Assembly (NCBI GenBank): GCA_963682175.1
Contig: OY821787.1
Span: 22,360,501 to 22,424,500, forward strand
Reading direction: 5' to 3'
Source of the DNA: Triglochin maritima
Lineage: Eukaryota; Streptophyta; Magnoliopsida; Alismatales; Juncaginaceae
DNA length: 64,000 bases
Part shown: piece after piece, positions 54,718-64,000 of the stretch
Layout: every line of letters starts with the position of its first letter
How positions within the stretch are numbered: position 1 is the first letter of the stretch
Position numbers and translations under genes: made by a program
The notes under the pieces: generated by a model
The model's database searches: none
Told to the model about the DNA's origin: nothing
The model's input: only the letters and a program-made list of their open reading frames with translations

Positions 54718-55893
54718 TGATGAAAATTAAATTTATACCGCAAGTGCACGGCGTCAATAAAGACGTGGCAAGTACGGGTCGAACACAAGGAGGGAGAGAT
54801 TTGTTATTTGTGTGATTTTCGAGTAGGGAAAGAAGAGAGAGAAATAAGTTGGTTTTGAAATTTTTGGGTTTTAATTATCTAAAGCAAGAAACAAGAACAA
54901 TTATAACTAAAATAAGAACAAAGATGGTGAATTCCGTTGGGTGGAGGTTTAGATATAGGGTTTAGATTAGAGAATTCAGAAAATTATAATAAATCATATT
55001 AGTTATAAAGCATTACATGATAAATGATTTAACATAAACTCAAGTAATCAAAATATACTAACACGAAATTAAAATAATAACTTTTATTCTTCTTCTCTTC
55101 ACCCTAAATCCGTCACCTCCACCCTTTGGAAAGAGTTAGAAACTCATAGATGGAGGGAGGGAGAAGGGGTCCTAGAGGAACTAAGAAAGAAAAATAAAAA
55201 CACAAAATAAACCAACAGAATTTTATTGCTAAAAAGAAGAATACAAAACTAAGACTAAGAAGATCCTCTACAACATCGTTTCAGGGCTATTTATAGCCGA
55301 TACAAGGGACTTAGGTATAAAATAGGAAAGTACACGCGTCAACACGCAACCGGTAAAAATTTTAGTGCATGGATCTAATTTGGTGCGGCGGATTCGCCAC
55401 CTTTTTAGCTCCGATTTAATCCGGATTCTTCGTGTGTGTTTATGGTATGATTGGAATATCCTTTGCGCGTCTGGATTGATTCTTTCCTATCTTTTGTGCT
55501 CCGACTTTATTTCTTTATATATTTGGAGATCCACATTGATTTTTCTTTAGATTTTCTCCATAATAATAAAATCTACTCGTAATTTGCAATTAGGTCCTTG
55601 GCTTTTTGCAATTAAGTCCTTGTCTACTTTTGTGCTTAAGTCCTTGTCCTTTTTGTAATTAGGTCTTGAATGCTTTTATGTTTGGATGCATTTCCATTTG
55701 AAACCCGATAATCTTGAACTTGGTCTTTATGACAGGAATGAGTCTCTTGCACGCATTTATGCTCAGGATATGGGTAATTTGCATTCAGGTCCCTGTATTC
55801 TGTGAATAAGACTAAACACATACCTTAGTAGCATTTATTGATATAAAATTAATCTAAATGAAAGACATATGATGCAATGTATGCAATGCATCA
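54718..55893 (-). repeat. C 3' LTR, 1176 bp
   Basis: Plus-strand edges are TGATGAAAATTAAATTT and GCAATGCATCA. The TATA box on the minus strand is at 55288-55295. Confidence 0.9.
55288..55295 (-). promoter_or_regulatory. TATA box of C 3' LTR
   Basis: TATTTATA on the plus strand. One palindrome GGTGCGGCGGATTCGCCACC (55382-55401) lies 87 bp upstream; a second site is not visible. Confidence 0.7.
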
Positions 55894-55911
55894 AATACCC
55901 CCACACCTAGA
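55894..55911 (-). other. C polypurine tract
   Basis: The minus-strand text CTAGGTGTGGGGGTATT abuts the 3' LTR. Confidence 0.8.
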
Positions 55912-55989
55912 TTTTGCTAGTCCCTAACAAAACAGAATATAGGAAAAATGAAAACAGGGAAATCCTAACTCACTTTCGTAGGAATCACG

Positions 55990-56010
55990 GTTGCACTTAG
56001 CATGTGCAAC
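55990..56010 (-). other. Conserved stem-loop near C 3' end
   Basis: GTTGCAC/GTGCAAC with loop TTAGCAT, 97 bp from the 3' LTR. Confidence 0.6.
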
Positions 56011-57221
56011 AAGCCCTTAAACCCCTAAGTTTCCTTAGAGGACGAGTTTTGTCTCGTGAGGGTTTTCAGTTGACACACCCACAAAGTCTTAATTCAACAT
56101 TTCATTAATAGCTCTCAATATCTCCACCTCAACCTTATACATCTTATTTAGAATTCTTGCATGCTTATTATATAAGTCTAACCCATAAAATATATGACTT
56201 GGTCTTCATTCCTCCAATATTCACACCACTAACCCTTCTACACATGTTATCACTTAAATTATTTTGCACACCTCCTTTGGTGGTGAAGTATCATTCGGAT
56301 CAACCATGGCATGAATCATTCTTTTAGCTTTGGGTCTTGAGTATCTTAAAGTAATTTTTTTTCTTTTTCCGTGATTCAACATATTTGCTTTTTCTGACAC
56401 TTTTTGCATTCGTGTAGTGAGTTTGGTCGATAACCCCGAGCTGGCAGACTACAGTTACCGGGTTTTAAGATACCCCTACGGACCAGTGACTCAAAGGCTT
56501 GGGTTTTGTAATCATTTTGCAAAATGTGCTTTCCTCACTTTATTCCTTTATTTTATTTTTGTTTTTTTACTTTTATTTTCCTCAAGGATTAATTGCTATT
56601 AGAAGTCCACACTTCCCGGTATATTTTCCTCAACCTCTGCTTTTTATCAACCACTTCAATGATTTGATTCATCCAATTTAAGTGCATACATGTGTTAAAG
56701 GGTAATGACTTATTTCTTTGGAACTTAGATTTATGTCATAATTTTTACAAGTAGAACTATATAATAAGGAACAAAAACTCAATGCAATTTGTACTCGGGT
56801 TTTGGTGGTTCAATCTTAAGCTATGTCATGGAACATTGAATTTTTTTTAAACAAAAATATATATAGATAGATAGATACATAAACACCCCCCACACCTAAA
56901 TCATGCATTGTCCGCAATGAATGTGAGCAAGATACTACATGGATTTATGCATGAAAAAGGAAAAGATCTCACCAACGTGAAGTACAAAGGAAGGTTCATG
57001 ACTATGTTGATGGACAAAACCCGAATTCCCTCAAAAACCTGTGAGATGCTAAAGAAGGGGGTCAAATATGGGAAACACATGAGGCTCAAATACTTAAGGG
57101 TTGGACCCACACAAACAATGCTCACTGAAGGAGTCTTTTATTTATTTATTTTTAATTTATTTTTTTTGAAATATATAACTATGTACAAACATAAATTCCC
57201 ATCTTCATTTGTCAAAAGACA
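56011..57221 (-). other. C 3' non-coding region
   Basis: No gene is seen. It matches the 3' region of I. A TAGA microsatellite lies at 56865-56880, and a C-run with CATTGTCCGCAATG at 56884-56922. Confidence 0.65.
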
Positions 57222-57342
57222 TCAAAAGGGAACATGACACCACGTGGGGCCAGAATTATTCATGCGTGGGCCCCCTTCACAAAGAGCACAAGATGAAATG
57301 AGAGGTTCATAAATTGGATGCAAAGGCTTCTCATTCAAAGGA

Positions 57343-58712
57343 TCAAATTGAAAAGAGCTTGAACCTCTCGAGAGTTTGGGAAATAAGGGGCAACGGAAGA
57401 AGAGTTTCTCCCGTCGCGGTGCTGAAGTTATGATCGTCAATCCAAACTCTCCAACCAACTGGCTGGTGCGTCGGAGCGAGGTCAAGAGCCTTGTCAGGCA
57501 AGTCCGACTCACCAGGCGAACATAAAATGGGTCGCACACCCAATATATCCTCCAAGGAACTCCTAATACCCTCATGAGCAATGTAGTCGTTTGATGTTCC
57601 ATCATTTCCAAGATGATCAGGAGCAATAGTGAGAGGCAAACTCTCATCAGGTTGTTTGAAATTGAGGGTGCTAGGGAGCTCTTGCTCCACCGGAGGTGAG
57701 TCCTTAAGAGGCACAACATGAAGATCATGTGGCTCAAGGGCCACGGGGCAAGACGATAAGGCACAATCCTGGGCCGACTCATGATGAAATTGGTCAATTT
57801 TATTCTCAAAGTGTATCGAATCCTCCACTAAGTGATCGTGAATTGAAACCCGAAGTCCATTAGACTGACTAGGAGTTTGGCTTTGAAAGATTGTGCTTTG
57901 AATTTGTGGATGTGGTGGTGGTTCGATATCAAAAGGTGAATCCTCATGTTGACAAGACAAGTTACTCTCCTCACGTTTACTTAATTGTTGCGACATTTGA
58001 CTCAATTGTAGTACCATATTTTGTACGGACTGTTGAGTGGTTTCCATGAATGTAAGGAGAGTTTGTTTTCCAGGGAATCAGGTATGCGGTCAACTATGAG
58101 GTTCAAGTCAGAGCTTGGGAATTTTTTAGGTTGGGTGTTGATGGGGTGAGAGTAAGTCCAATGGTTTGGAGTGGGGTGTTGGTAGGACTTTGGGTATTCG
58201 GGAGGAGGATACTGAGGTGAAAATGAAGTATAAGAATTTGGATATGAATTGTCTCTCCACGAATCCATCACTCTCGGGTTGTACGCGGATGCGAAATAGT
58301 CATATTGAGCGTTTTGGGAAAAGGTATGCGCATACTCAGGCTCTGGGGGAACATATGGACATTCCCTGATAACATGACCACTCAACCCACAACAGTCGCA
58401 CAGTACGGCTACTGGAGCCACCCGTGCACTCATGTTGTTTGTCCTACGCATGAAGGAGGCAAAAGTTTGTTGTAATGTCTCAGTTTGTTGACGAGCATAT
58501 GATCCGACATAACTAGATTGTGGTCTAGCAGTCGGTGCCTCTCTCATGTTACCCCAATATGAAGATTGCTCAGCCATACAATTAGGATTGTCCCAACCAT
58601 ATGGGGTGTTAGTCTGAGCCACCCCAGGTTGCATGGGTCCGGAATACCAGGACGAATTGTCCCGGTTCCAACAATGATATGGATGGTCGCCCATGTAACC
58701 TTCCATCTTCAC
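57343..58712 (-). pseudogene. C gag-like zinc-knuckle protein with unknown C-terminal domain
   Basis: ATG at 58712 (MKMEGYMGDHPYHCWNRDNS). It continues TPYGWDNPNCMAEQSSYWGN and LQQTFASFMRRTNN, and has a CCHC knuckle CDCCGLSGHVIREC. A Tyr/Pro-rich stretch follows. A one-base frameshift near 58060 moves to frame 58047-57343, with METTQQSVQNMVLQLSQMSQ, SSCPVALEPHDLHVVPLKDS, PVGWRVWIDDHNFSTATGET and LPLISQTLERFKLF. The capsid part of Athila gag (LREFEE, KYFPNH) is missing. The C-terminal domain is shared with B (39011-39705) and G, and I do not recognise it. Apart from one frameshift it looks well preserved, which hints at past use. Confidence 0.75.
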
Positions 58713-58940
58713 AAAGAGCTCTAGAGTCGACCACTCTCACCACCACGAGGCTAAACTCGTAAAAAGTGCTCGACTCGACCCTAAAAACGCTACCAGAGAG
58801 TGTAAAGGGGAGGAGACTATAACGTAGAATAAGGTGAGAAGAAGATGACTCAGAGGAGAAGGGAAACTTAACTCTAAAAGATATATAAGAGGGTTGGTCA
58901 AAAGTTTCCTGAACAAGCACGGTTCAAACAATCCTAGACC
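58713..58940 (-). other. C upstream reading frame
   Basis: A frame 58920-58609 overlaps the start of the main gene and reads VVVRVVDSRALCEDGRLHGR; G has the same text. Coding status is unclear. Confidence 0.4.
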
Positions 58941-59791
58941 TAGTGTCGCTTAAATCTAGACGACTCCTAACTGGTTGAGTCGAATTGATTTGCTTGATTC
59001 ACCTCCCTCACTAATCAAACCAACTTGGCCAGGCCGTGTATAGCTAGTGGGGGCGCTTCCGACAGAGTCGGTGCCAATTAGACAACCACTTCGCTTGGAA
59101 GACTTACGTCAACACAAAAGCATTTTCTAGACACCAAATTAAATTCGATCAGCTTCAGGTCATAGCAAGTCAAACCAATCTTCTCCTTAATTGAGTCTGA
59201 ATCCTTAGGGGCCAATGTCTAATTGATTTTAATTTTAAAGCTTGGGTGACATTTTAGGATTGTGATTTGTGGGCCACGGAAAGGTGATGAAATCCCCATC
59301 GTATCTTTTCCTACGGAGTTGCCCTTAAGATAGTTTAACTTATATCTAGCAAAAATAGTCAAACATTGGTCTTTAATTGGGGGCAATTGCAAGGTTGTAT
59401 GCAAACTAAATTATATGCTTAATTGCAATCGTTAAAACGCGATAAGTACCTTGCCTCCAGCACTCTTCAACAATAAAAATAATTTGCAAGAATTTATCAA
59501 GAATAATGCAAACAAAACATTATATGATGCATGCACTAAGTCCTTCTAATTTTGCCAATTTTTAGGTCAGAGTTGAATTATTGCCAATTATGGAATTTTT
59601 TCCTTATACGTGCAGTTCTACGAAAAGGAACTTTTCAAAAATTAAGATTTTACGAGAAAGGAAAGAAAAGTTACCTCCGCAATGCTCAGACGGGTTCGCC
59701 ACCCGCTCTCGAAAATTCCCAGATGCTCTATGCGTCCACCCAGAGATGAAGACGACCTCAGAAAAAAATGTAACTCAGATTCTTCAAATGT
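58941..59791 (-). other. C leader, non-coding
   Basis: It is the reverse complement of the I/K leader (for example 41840-42050). No gene is seen. Confidence 0.7.
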
Positions 59792-59839
59792 GCGGCGATT
59801 CCGCCGCCGATTCTTCTTGGTATGCGGCGATTCCGCCGC
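59792..59839. promoter_or_regulatory. Paired palindromes in C leader
   Basis: Two perfect copies of GCGGCGATTCCGCCGC (59792-59807, 59824-59839) are 32 bp centre to centre, about 133 bp from the primer site. Confidence 0.85.
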
Positions 59840-59971
59840 CCTTCTTGCTCCAACTGTGCCCGGATTTCGCCGTTCACTCTGTTGTCTCCTGAAACGCAAA
59901 CCCAAATAGTTAGATCGCGCACATGATAAACATGATAGAATCGAAATCAACAAAAAACAAAATCTGCGTCG

Positions 59972-59990
59972 CCTCCCCGGAAACGGCGCA
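59972..59990 (-). other. C primer-binding site, decayed tRNA-Asp type
   Basis: The minus-strand text TTGCGCCGTTTCCGGGGA has two mismatches to the consensus. Confidence 0.78.
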
Positions 59991-59997
59991 AAAAACT

Positions 59998-61202
59998 TGA
60001 TGAGAATTAAATTTATACCGCAAGTGCACGACGTCAATGAAGACATGGCAAGTACGGGTCAAACACAAGGAGGGAGAGATTTGTTATTTGTGTGATTTTC
60101 GAGTAGGGGAAAGAAGAGAGAGAAATAAGTTGGTTTTGAGATTTTTGAGTTTTAATTATCTAAAGCAAGAAACATGAACAATTAAAACTAAAATAAGAAC
60201 AAAGATGGTGAATTCCGTTGGGTGGAGGTTTAGATAGAGGGTTTAGATTAGAGAATTCAGAAACTTATAATAAATCATATTAGTTATAAAGCATTACATG
60301 ATAAATGATTTAACATAAACTCAAGTAATCAAAATATACTAACACGAAATTAAAATAATAACTTTTATTCTTCCTCTCTTCACCCTAAATCCGTCACCTC
60401 CACCCGTTGGAAAGAGTTAGAAACTCATAGATGGAGGGAGGGAGAAGGGGTCCTAGAGGAACTAAGAAAGAAAAGTAAAAACAAAAAATAAACCAACAGA
60501 ATTTTTTTGCTAAAAAGAAGAATACAAAACTAAGACTAAGAATTAAAACTAAGGTTAAAATTTAAGAAGATCCTCTACAACATCGTTTCAGGGCTATATT
60601 TATAGCCGATACAAGGGACTTAGGTATAAAATAGGAAAGTACACGCGTCAACACGCAACCAGTAAAAATTTTAGAGCATGGATCTAATTTGGTGCGGCGG
60701 TTTCGCCAACTTTTTAGCTCCGATTTAATCCGGATTTTTCCTGTGTGTTTATGGTATGATTGCAATATCCTTTGCGCGTCTGGATTGATTATTTCCTTTC
60801 TTTTGAGCTCCGACTTTATTTCTTTATATATTTGGAGATCCACATAGATTTTTCTTTAGATTTTCTCCATAATAATAAAATCTACTCGTAATTTGCAATT
60901 AGGTCCTTGGCTTTTTGCAATTAAGTCCTTGTCTACTTTTGTGCTTAAGTCATTGTCCTTTTTGTAATTAGGTCTTGAATGCTTTTATGTTTGGCTGCAT
61001 TTCCATTTGAAACCCGATAATCTTGAACTTGGTCTTTATGACAGGAATGAGTCTCTTGCACGCATTTATGCTCGGGATATGGGTAATCTGCATTCAGGTC
61101 CCTGTATTCTGTGAATAAGACTAAACACATACCTTAGTAGCATTTATTGATATAAAATTAATCTAAATGAAAGACATATGATGCAATGTATGCAATGCAT
61201 CA
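59998..61202 (-). repeat. C 5' LTR, 1205 bp
   Basis: TGATGAGAATTAAATTT to GCAATGCATCA. Its U3 palindrome near 60692 has decayed (GGTGCGGCGGTTTCGCCAAC). Confidence 0.9.
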
Positions 61203-61207
61203 CATGT
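61203..61207. repeat. Target duplication of C (right), CATGT
   Basis: See 54713-54717. Confidence 0.8.
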
Positions 61208-62033
61208 ATGTACATCTACTCCACCCCCCAAAGGGGATGGAACTAGTCACTAAACATTACACTAATTATTAAACTATACAAAGAAAGCATATTAACTAAG
61301 GTAATAAAACTAATGAAATGAGATTAAGCAAAGCAAAACAAGAAACATAAAACAAACAACAAAATAAAGAAAACTTGTATTAAAATGACTCACATTAAAA
61401 GTAGCATCCTCCTACTTTAGTGTGTGATTCAAGGCCACACTTCTAGTAGGAAGAAAAGCCACTTAAAATATGGAGTGATTACAATGGAAGGTGAAGAGTT
61501 GTATTTATAGCCATGGAAAAGGCAAACCGGGACAATCCCCCGATGTGGGACTAAACAGATACCAAAATAGCCTAAAAATTCTCTAATACATGTGCTGGAG
61601 AAATTTTAGCAGATTTGGGCCAAAATGGACCGCCAATTCGCGGTCTTGGACCGCCCATTGGCGGTCTATATGGTTCAGATCCTGCTCTTTTTTGTTGTGG
61701 GAATTTCTTGGTATATTTGCTGGTCTTGGATGCATCTACTTCGTTTATTGGAGCTCCGACACGGTCGAATTGCTAAAATACTCCCCATGATGGTGTGGAG
61801 TATTCTGTTTTGCTCTTAGGTCCTTTTGTCTTGCAATCAGGTCCTTCTTCCTTCCATCTTGGTCCCCATATCTCACAATTCAGTCCATTTTCCCAGCTTT
61901 TGGGTCCTTTTATGCTTCATCTCTTAAAACTATTTATTCCTGAGAACTAAACATAAAACTCGTGACATAGCATTGTTTAGGTGAAAGATAATGGATATAA
62001 GATACAAATATAAGCATGAAATGATGTCAATCA
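61208..62033 (-). repeat. B 5' LTR, outer part
   Basis: It ends GATGTCAATCA at 62033. With 54147-54717 it totals 1397 bp, against 1400 for the 3' LTR. It includes TGTATTTATAGCC near 61500. Confidence 0.9.
61628..61666. promoter_or_regulatory. Paired 18-bp palindromes in B 5' LTR (18-3-18)
   Basis: GACCGCCAATTCGCGGTC (61628-61645) and GACCGCCCATTGGCGGTC (61649-61666) are 21 bp centre to centre, the same position as in the 3' LTR. Confidence 0.85.
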
Positions 62034-62038
62034 GGGTC
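62034..62038. repeat. Target duplication of B (right), GGGTC
   Basis: The protease frame of A resumes here as VIEDVLIKVGDFIFPVDF. Confidence 0.9.
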
Positions 62039-62157
62039 ATTGAAGACGTCCTAATCAAGGTCGGTGATTTCATATTTCCTGTTGACTTCATCATCCTTGC
62101 GACCGAACCAATTAAGACTACCCACTGTCAGATTCCATTGATTTTGGGTAGACCTTT
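62034..62157 (+). pseudogene. A protease, end part
   Basis: The text resumes after B: VIEDVLIKVGDFIFPVDFII and QIPLILGRPF, matching the protease of I and B. A frame break follows at about 62157. Confidence 0.85.
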
Positions 62158-64000
62158 TTGGTGACGTCAAATGCCTTGATAAATTGTCGTACTGGACTCA
62201 TGAAATTGTCGTTCGGGAACTTGACCGCGACATTCCATGTGTTCAATAAGGCTAGGCAGCCGGCATCTTTCGAGGACCCCATGCAAGTCAATCTTATCCG
62301 GGACTTGGAAGAAGAATTGGAAGAAGAGTACCCACTAATTCATGAGAATTTAAATGATTACTTCATGGATGACTCCGATCATTAAGAGGACGGGGGTGAG
62401 TTGAGCAATGATGTGCATGTTGTTCAGTACATGCAAGCTCCTCCTATCTTACATCTCGAGATAGATATCACGCCTCGCCTTGAGGAGCCACCCACGGCTG
62501 AGCTCAAAGAACTCCCCAAGGAATTGAAACACATTTTTCTTGGTCCCAATAGGTCATTTCCGGTGATTATTTCATCGACGTTGACTGGTGATCAAGAAGA
62601 ATGTCTGATTCAAGTCCTAAAGGAGCACAAATCAGCCATTGGGTGGTCCTTGAGGGACATCAAAGGGACAAGTCCCGACGTCGTGCAGCACCACATCTTT
62701 ATGTAGGATGAGGCACGACCACGTCGTGACCCACAGAGGCGTTTAAACCCAGCCATGACAGAAGTAATTCAGAAAGAGATCATCAAGTGTTTAGATCAAG
62801 GAATCATTTTCCCCATATCGGACAGTACTTGGGTAAGTCCTGTCCAGGTTGTGCCCAAGAAGTCGGGTATCACTGTTGTCCAGAATGACAACAATGAGCT
62901 TGTACCCAGACGACTTCAAACTGGGTGGCGAGTTTGTATTGACTATAGGAAGTTGAACGCGGTCACGCGTAAGGACAACTTCCCTCTACCTTCCATCGAC
63001 CAGATGTTGGAGAGACTCGCCGAGCACGCCTATTATTGTTTCCTTGATGGTTATTCGGGGTACAATCAAATCCCAGTCGCCCCTGAAGACTAGGAGAAAA
63101 CCACGTTCACTTGTCCTTATGGAACATTTGCTTATAGACGGATGCCTTTTGGACTATGCAATGCACCTGCAACATTCCAACGTTGCATGTTAACATTCCA
63201 ACATTCCAACTTCCTTGAGATCTTCATGGATGATTTCTCGGTTCATGGCACCTCCTTTGATGAGTGCTTGCACCACTTGAGCCTTGTTCTCAAAAGGTGT
63301 TCGGAAACAAACTTAGCCTTTAATTCGGAAAAGTGTCAATTCATGGTTACAAAAGGCATCGTGTTGGGTCACGTGGTATCTCGTGATGGTATTGAGGTGG
63401 TTAGAGCAAAGATTGAGCATATTTCTAAGCTTCCGCCACCCACCTCGGTAAAAGAAATCTGTTCATTCCTTGGACACGCCGGTTTTTACCGGCGATTTAT
63501 TAAGGATTTCAGCAAGATAGCTCGTCCTTTGACGAGCTTTCTTGCTAAAGGAACCTCCTTTGAGTTCACACCCGAGTGCCTGACTGCATTTGAGTTTATA
63601 AAGCACGAGTTGACCTCCGCTCCTATTATTAAGGCACCGGTGTGCACTCTACCATTCGAGCTGATGTGTGATGCTTCTGATTACGCGATAGGAGCGGTTT
63701 TGGGTCAGAAAGTCGACAAAATGCCTCACGTGATCTACTATGCAAGTCGTACTCTCAATGACGCCCAGCTCAACTACTCTGTTACTGAGAAAGAGTTCCT
63801 CGCGATAATATTTGTGTTGGAAAAATTTTGTCAGTACCTCATAGGGTCGCATGTCATCATCTATACTGATCACTCAGCTCTTCGCTACCTTTTGTCTAAA
63901 AAGGATGCGAAACCCCGTCTCCTGCGTTGGATCTTGTTGTTACAAGAATTCGATCTTGAAATACGGGACAAGAAGGGATGCGAGAACGTCGTGGCTGATC
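62158..64000 (+). pseudogene. A reverse transcriptase and RNase H (runs off the window)
   Basis: Frames 62158-62385 (LMKLSFGNLTATFHVFNKAR) and 62401-62706 (KHIFLGPNRSFPVIISSTLT) lead into RT from 62755: GWRVCIDYRKLNAVTRKDNF and YYCFLDGYSGYNQIPVAPED. A TAG at 63091 stands where I has a glutamine codon. The same frame then appears open to the end: [20 protein letters not shown], the active site [46 protein letters not shown] and [20 protein letters not shown]. Near 63187-63212 the ACATTCCAAC text is repeated and replaces the usual SIFSDMVEN. Integrase and the 3' LTR lie beyond. Confidence 0.92.

Larger units (their letters stand above)
54718..61202 (-). mobile_element. Element C: non-autonomous Athila element with a gag-like protein only
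   Basis: LTRs are 54718-55893 (3') and 59998-61202 (5', 1205 bp with a 24-bp extra piece near 60541). The TSD is AATGT (54713-54717) and CATGT (61203-61207), one mismatch. The interior of 4.1 kb has an I-type leader and 3' region, and in the middle a G-type coding region. There is no capsid-type gag, protease, RT or integrase. It is inserted in the B 5' LTR. Confidence 0.9.
36019..62033 (-). mobile_element. Element B: non-autonomous Athila element, hosts I and C
   Basis: Flanked by GGGTC (36014-36018, 62034-62038). The minus-strand order is: 5' LTR (62033-61208 and 54717-54147, split by C), primer site (54140-54123), leader, gag, protease (to 51017), the I insertion, a non-pol domain (39705-39011), 3' non-coding region, PPT and 3' LTR (37418-36019). 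RT, RNase H and integrase are absent. Without I and C it is about 8.2 kb. LTRs are about 1400 bp and of the same family as A, into which B is inserted. Confidence 0.93.
18677..64000 (+). mobile_element. Element A: Athila-type Ty3/gypsy retrotransposon, continues past the window
   Basis: Order: 5' LTR (18677-20053 plus 24018-24019, split by K), tRNA-Asp-type primer site (24026), leader, gag (about 25140-25980 and 34709-35296, split by D), protease (35397-36018 and 62034-62157, split by B), RT and RNase H (62158 to the window end). The 3' LTR is outside. Without its three insertions, A occupies about 6.7 kb here. Its frames carry many stops, so it is an inactive copy. It belongs to the same LTR family as B. 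Confidence 0.92.

Noticed and set aside
63649..63873. Minus-strand ORF opposite the A RNase H
   Set aside because: It is a shadow of the plus-strand RNase H frame.
1..64000. Host genes, tRNA genes or rRNA
   Set aside because: Every recognisable coding segment belongs to a retrotransposon; no tRNA-like cloverleaf or rRNA sequence was noticed, although I could not run a search.

Overview
The window is plant nuclear DNA made entirely of nested LTR retrotransposons. The lineages point to a flowering plant: Athila-type Ty3/gypsy elements whose primer-binding site matches tRNA-Asp, a chromovirus-like family with 3-kb LTRs and an initiator-Met primer site, and Ty1/copia elements with UBN2-type gag. 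I see no host gene, tRNA, rRNA or CRISPR array, and I cannot name the species. Letters below are my own labels.

Layout. 1-2367 holds fragments of at least four LTR-type sequences and one broken chromovirus pol piece. 2368-10472 is G, a degraded minus-strand Athila relative, split by F (4357-9782, plus), a very young copia-type element encoding only gag. 10473-18676 is H, an LTR of the 3-kb family, split by E (10514-16959, minus), a copia element with gag joined to RT; E itself holds a solo LTR, S (12121-14936). 18677 to beyond 64000 is A, a plus-strand Athila element. A is split by K (20054-24012, three LTRs, no coding), D (25986-34703, 3-kb LTRs, no coding) and B (36019-62033, minus). B in turn holds I (39706-51016, plus, the most complete Athila element) and C (54718-61202, minus, gag-like protein only).

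Order of events: G before H; H before E and A; E before S; A before K, D and B; B before I and C. The deepest chain is G > H > A > B > I. Seven insertions have matching 5-bp target duplications: ACGGC (F), AGCAA (S), TTCAA (K), GATCG (D), GGGTC (B), CCTAC (I) and AATGT/CATGT (C). The interrupted reading frames resume across the insertions. F is the youngest: I find only two differences between its 1558-bp LTRs. No element looks autonomous. I has gag, protease, RT, RNase H and integrase but carries stops and frameshifts; the others have lost part or all of pol.

Most interesting signal. Several unrelated element families carry short GC-rich palindromes in pairs at a fixed spacing near whole turns of the helix. 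In A, B and the copia element E, two 18-bp palindromes lie 3 bp apart (21 bp centre to centre). In I, C and K they lie 31-32 bp apart. In F there are seven pairs, mostly 20-22 bp apart. In the Athila elements the pairs recur at two fixed places: about 88-120 bp upstream of the LTR TATA box, and about 131-141 bp downstream of the primer-binding site. A gypsy family and a copia family share the same 18-3-18 module. This looks like a binding platform for a symmetric DNA-binding factor, or a nucleic-acid structure under selection. I know of no description of it. F and D also contain clusters of hairpins, some with compensating stem changes.
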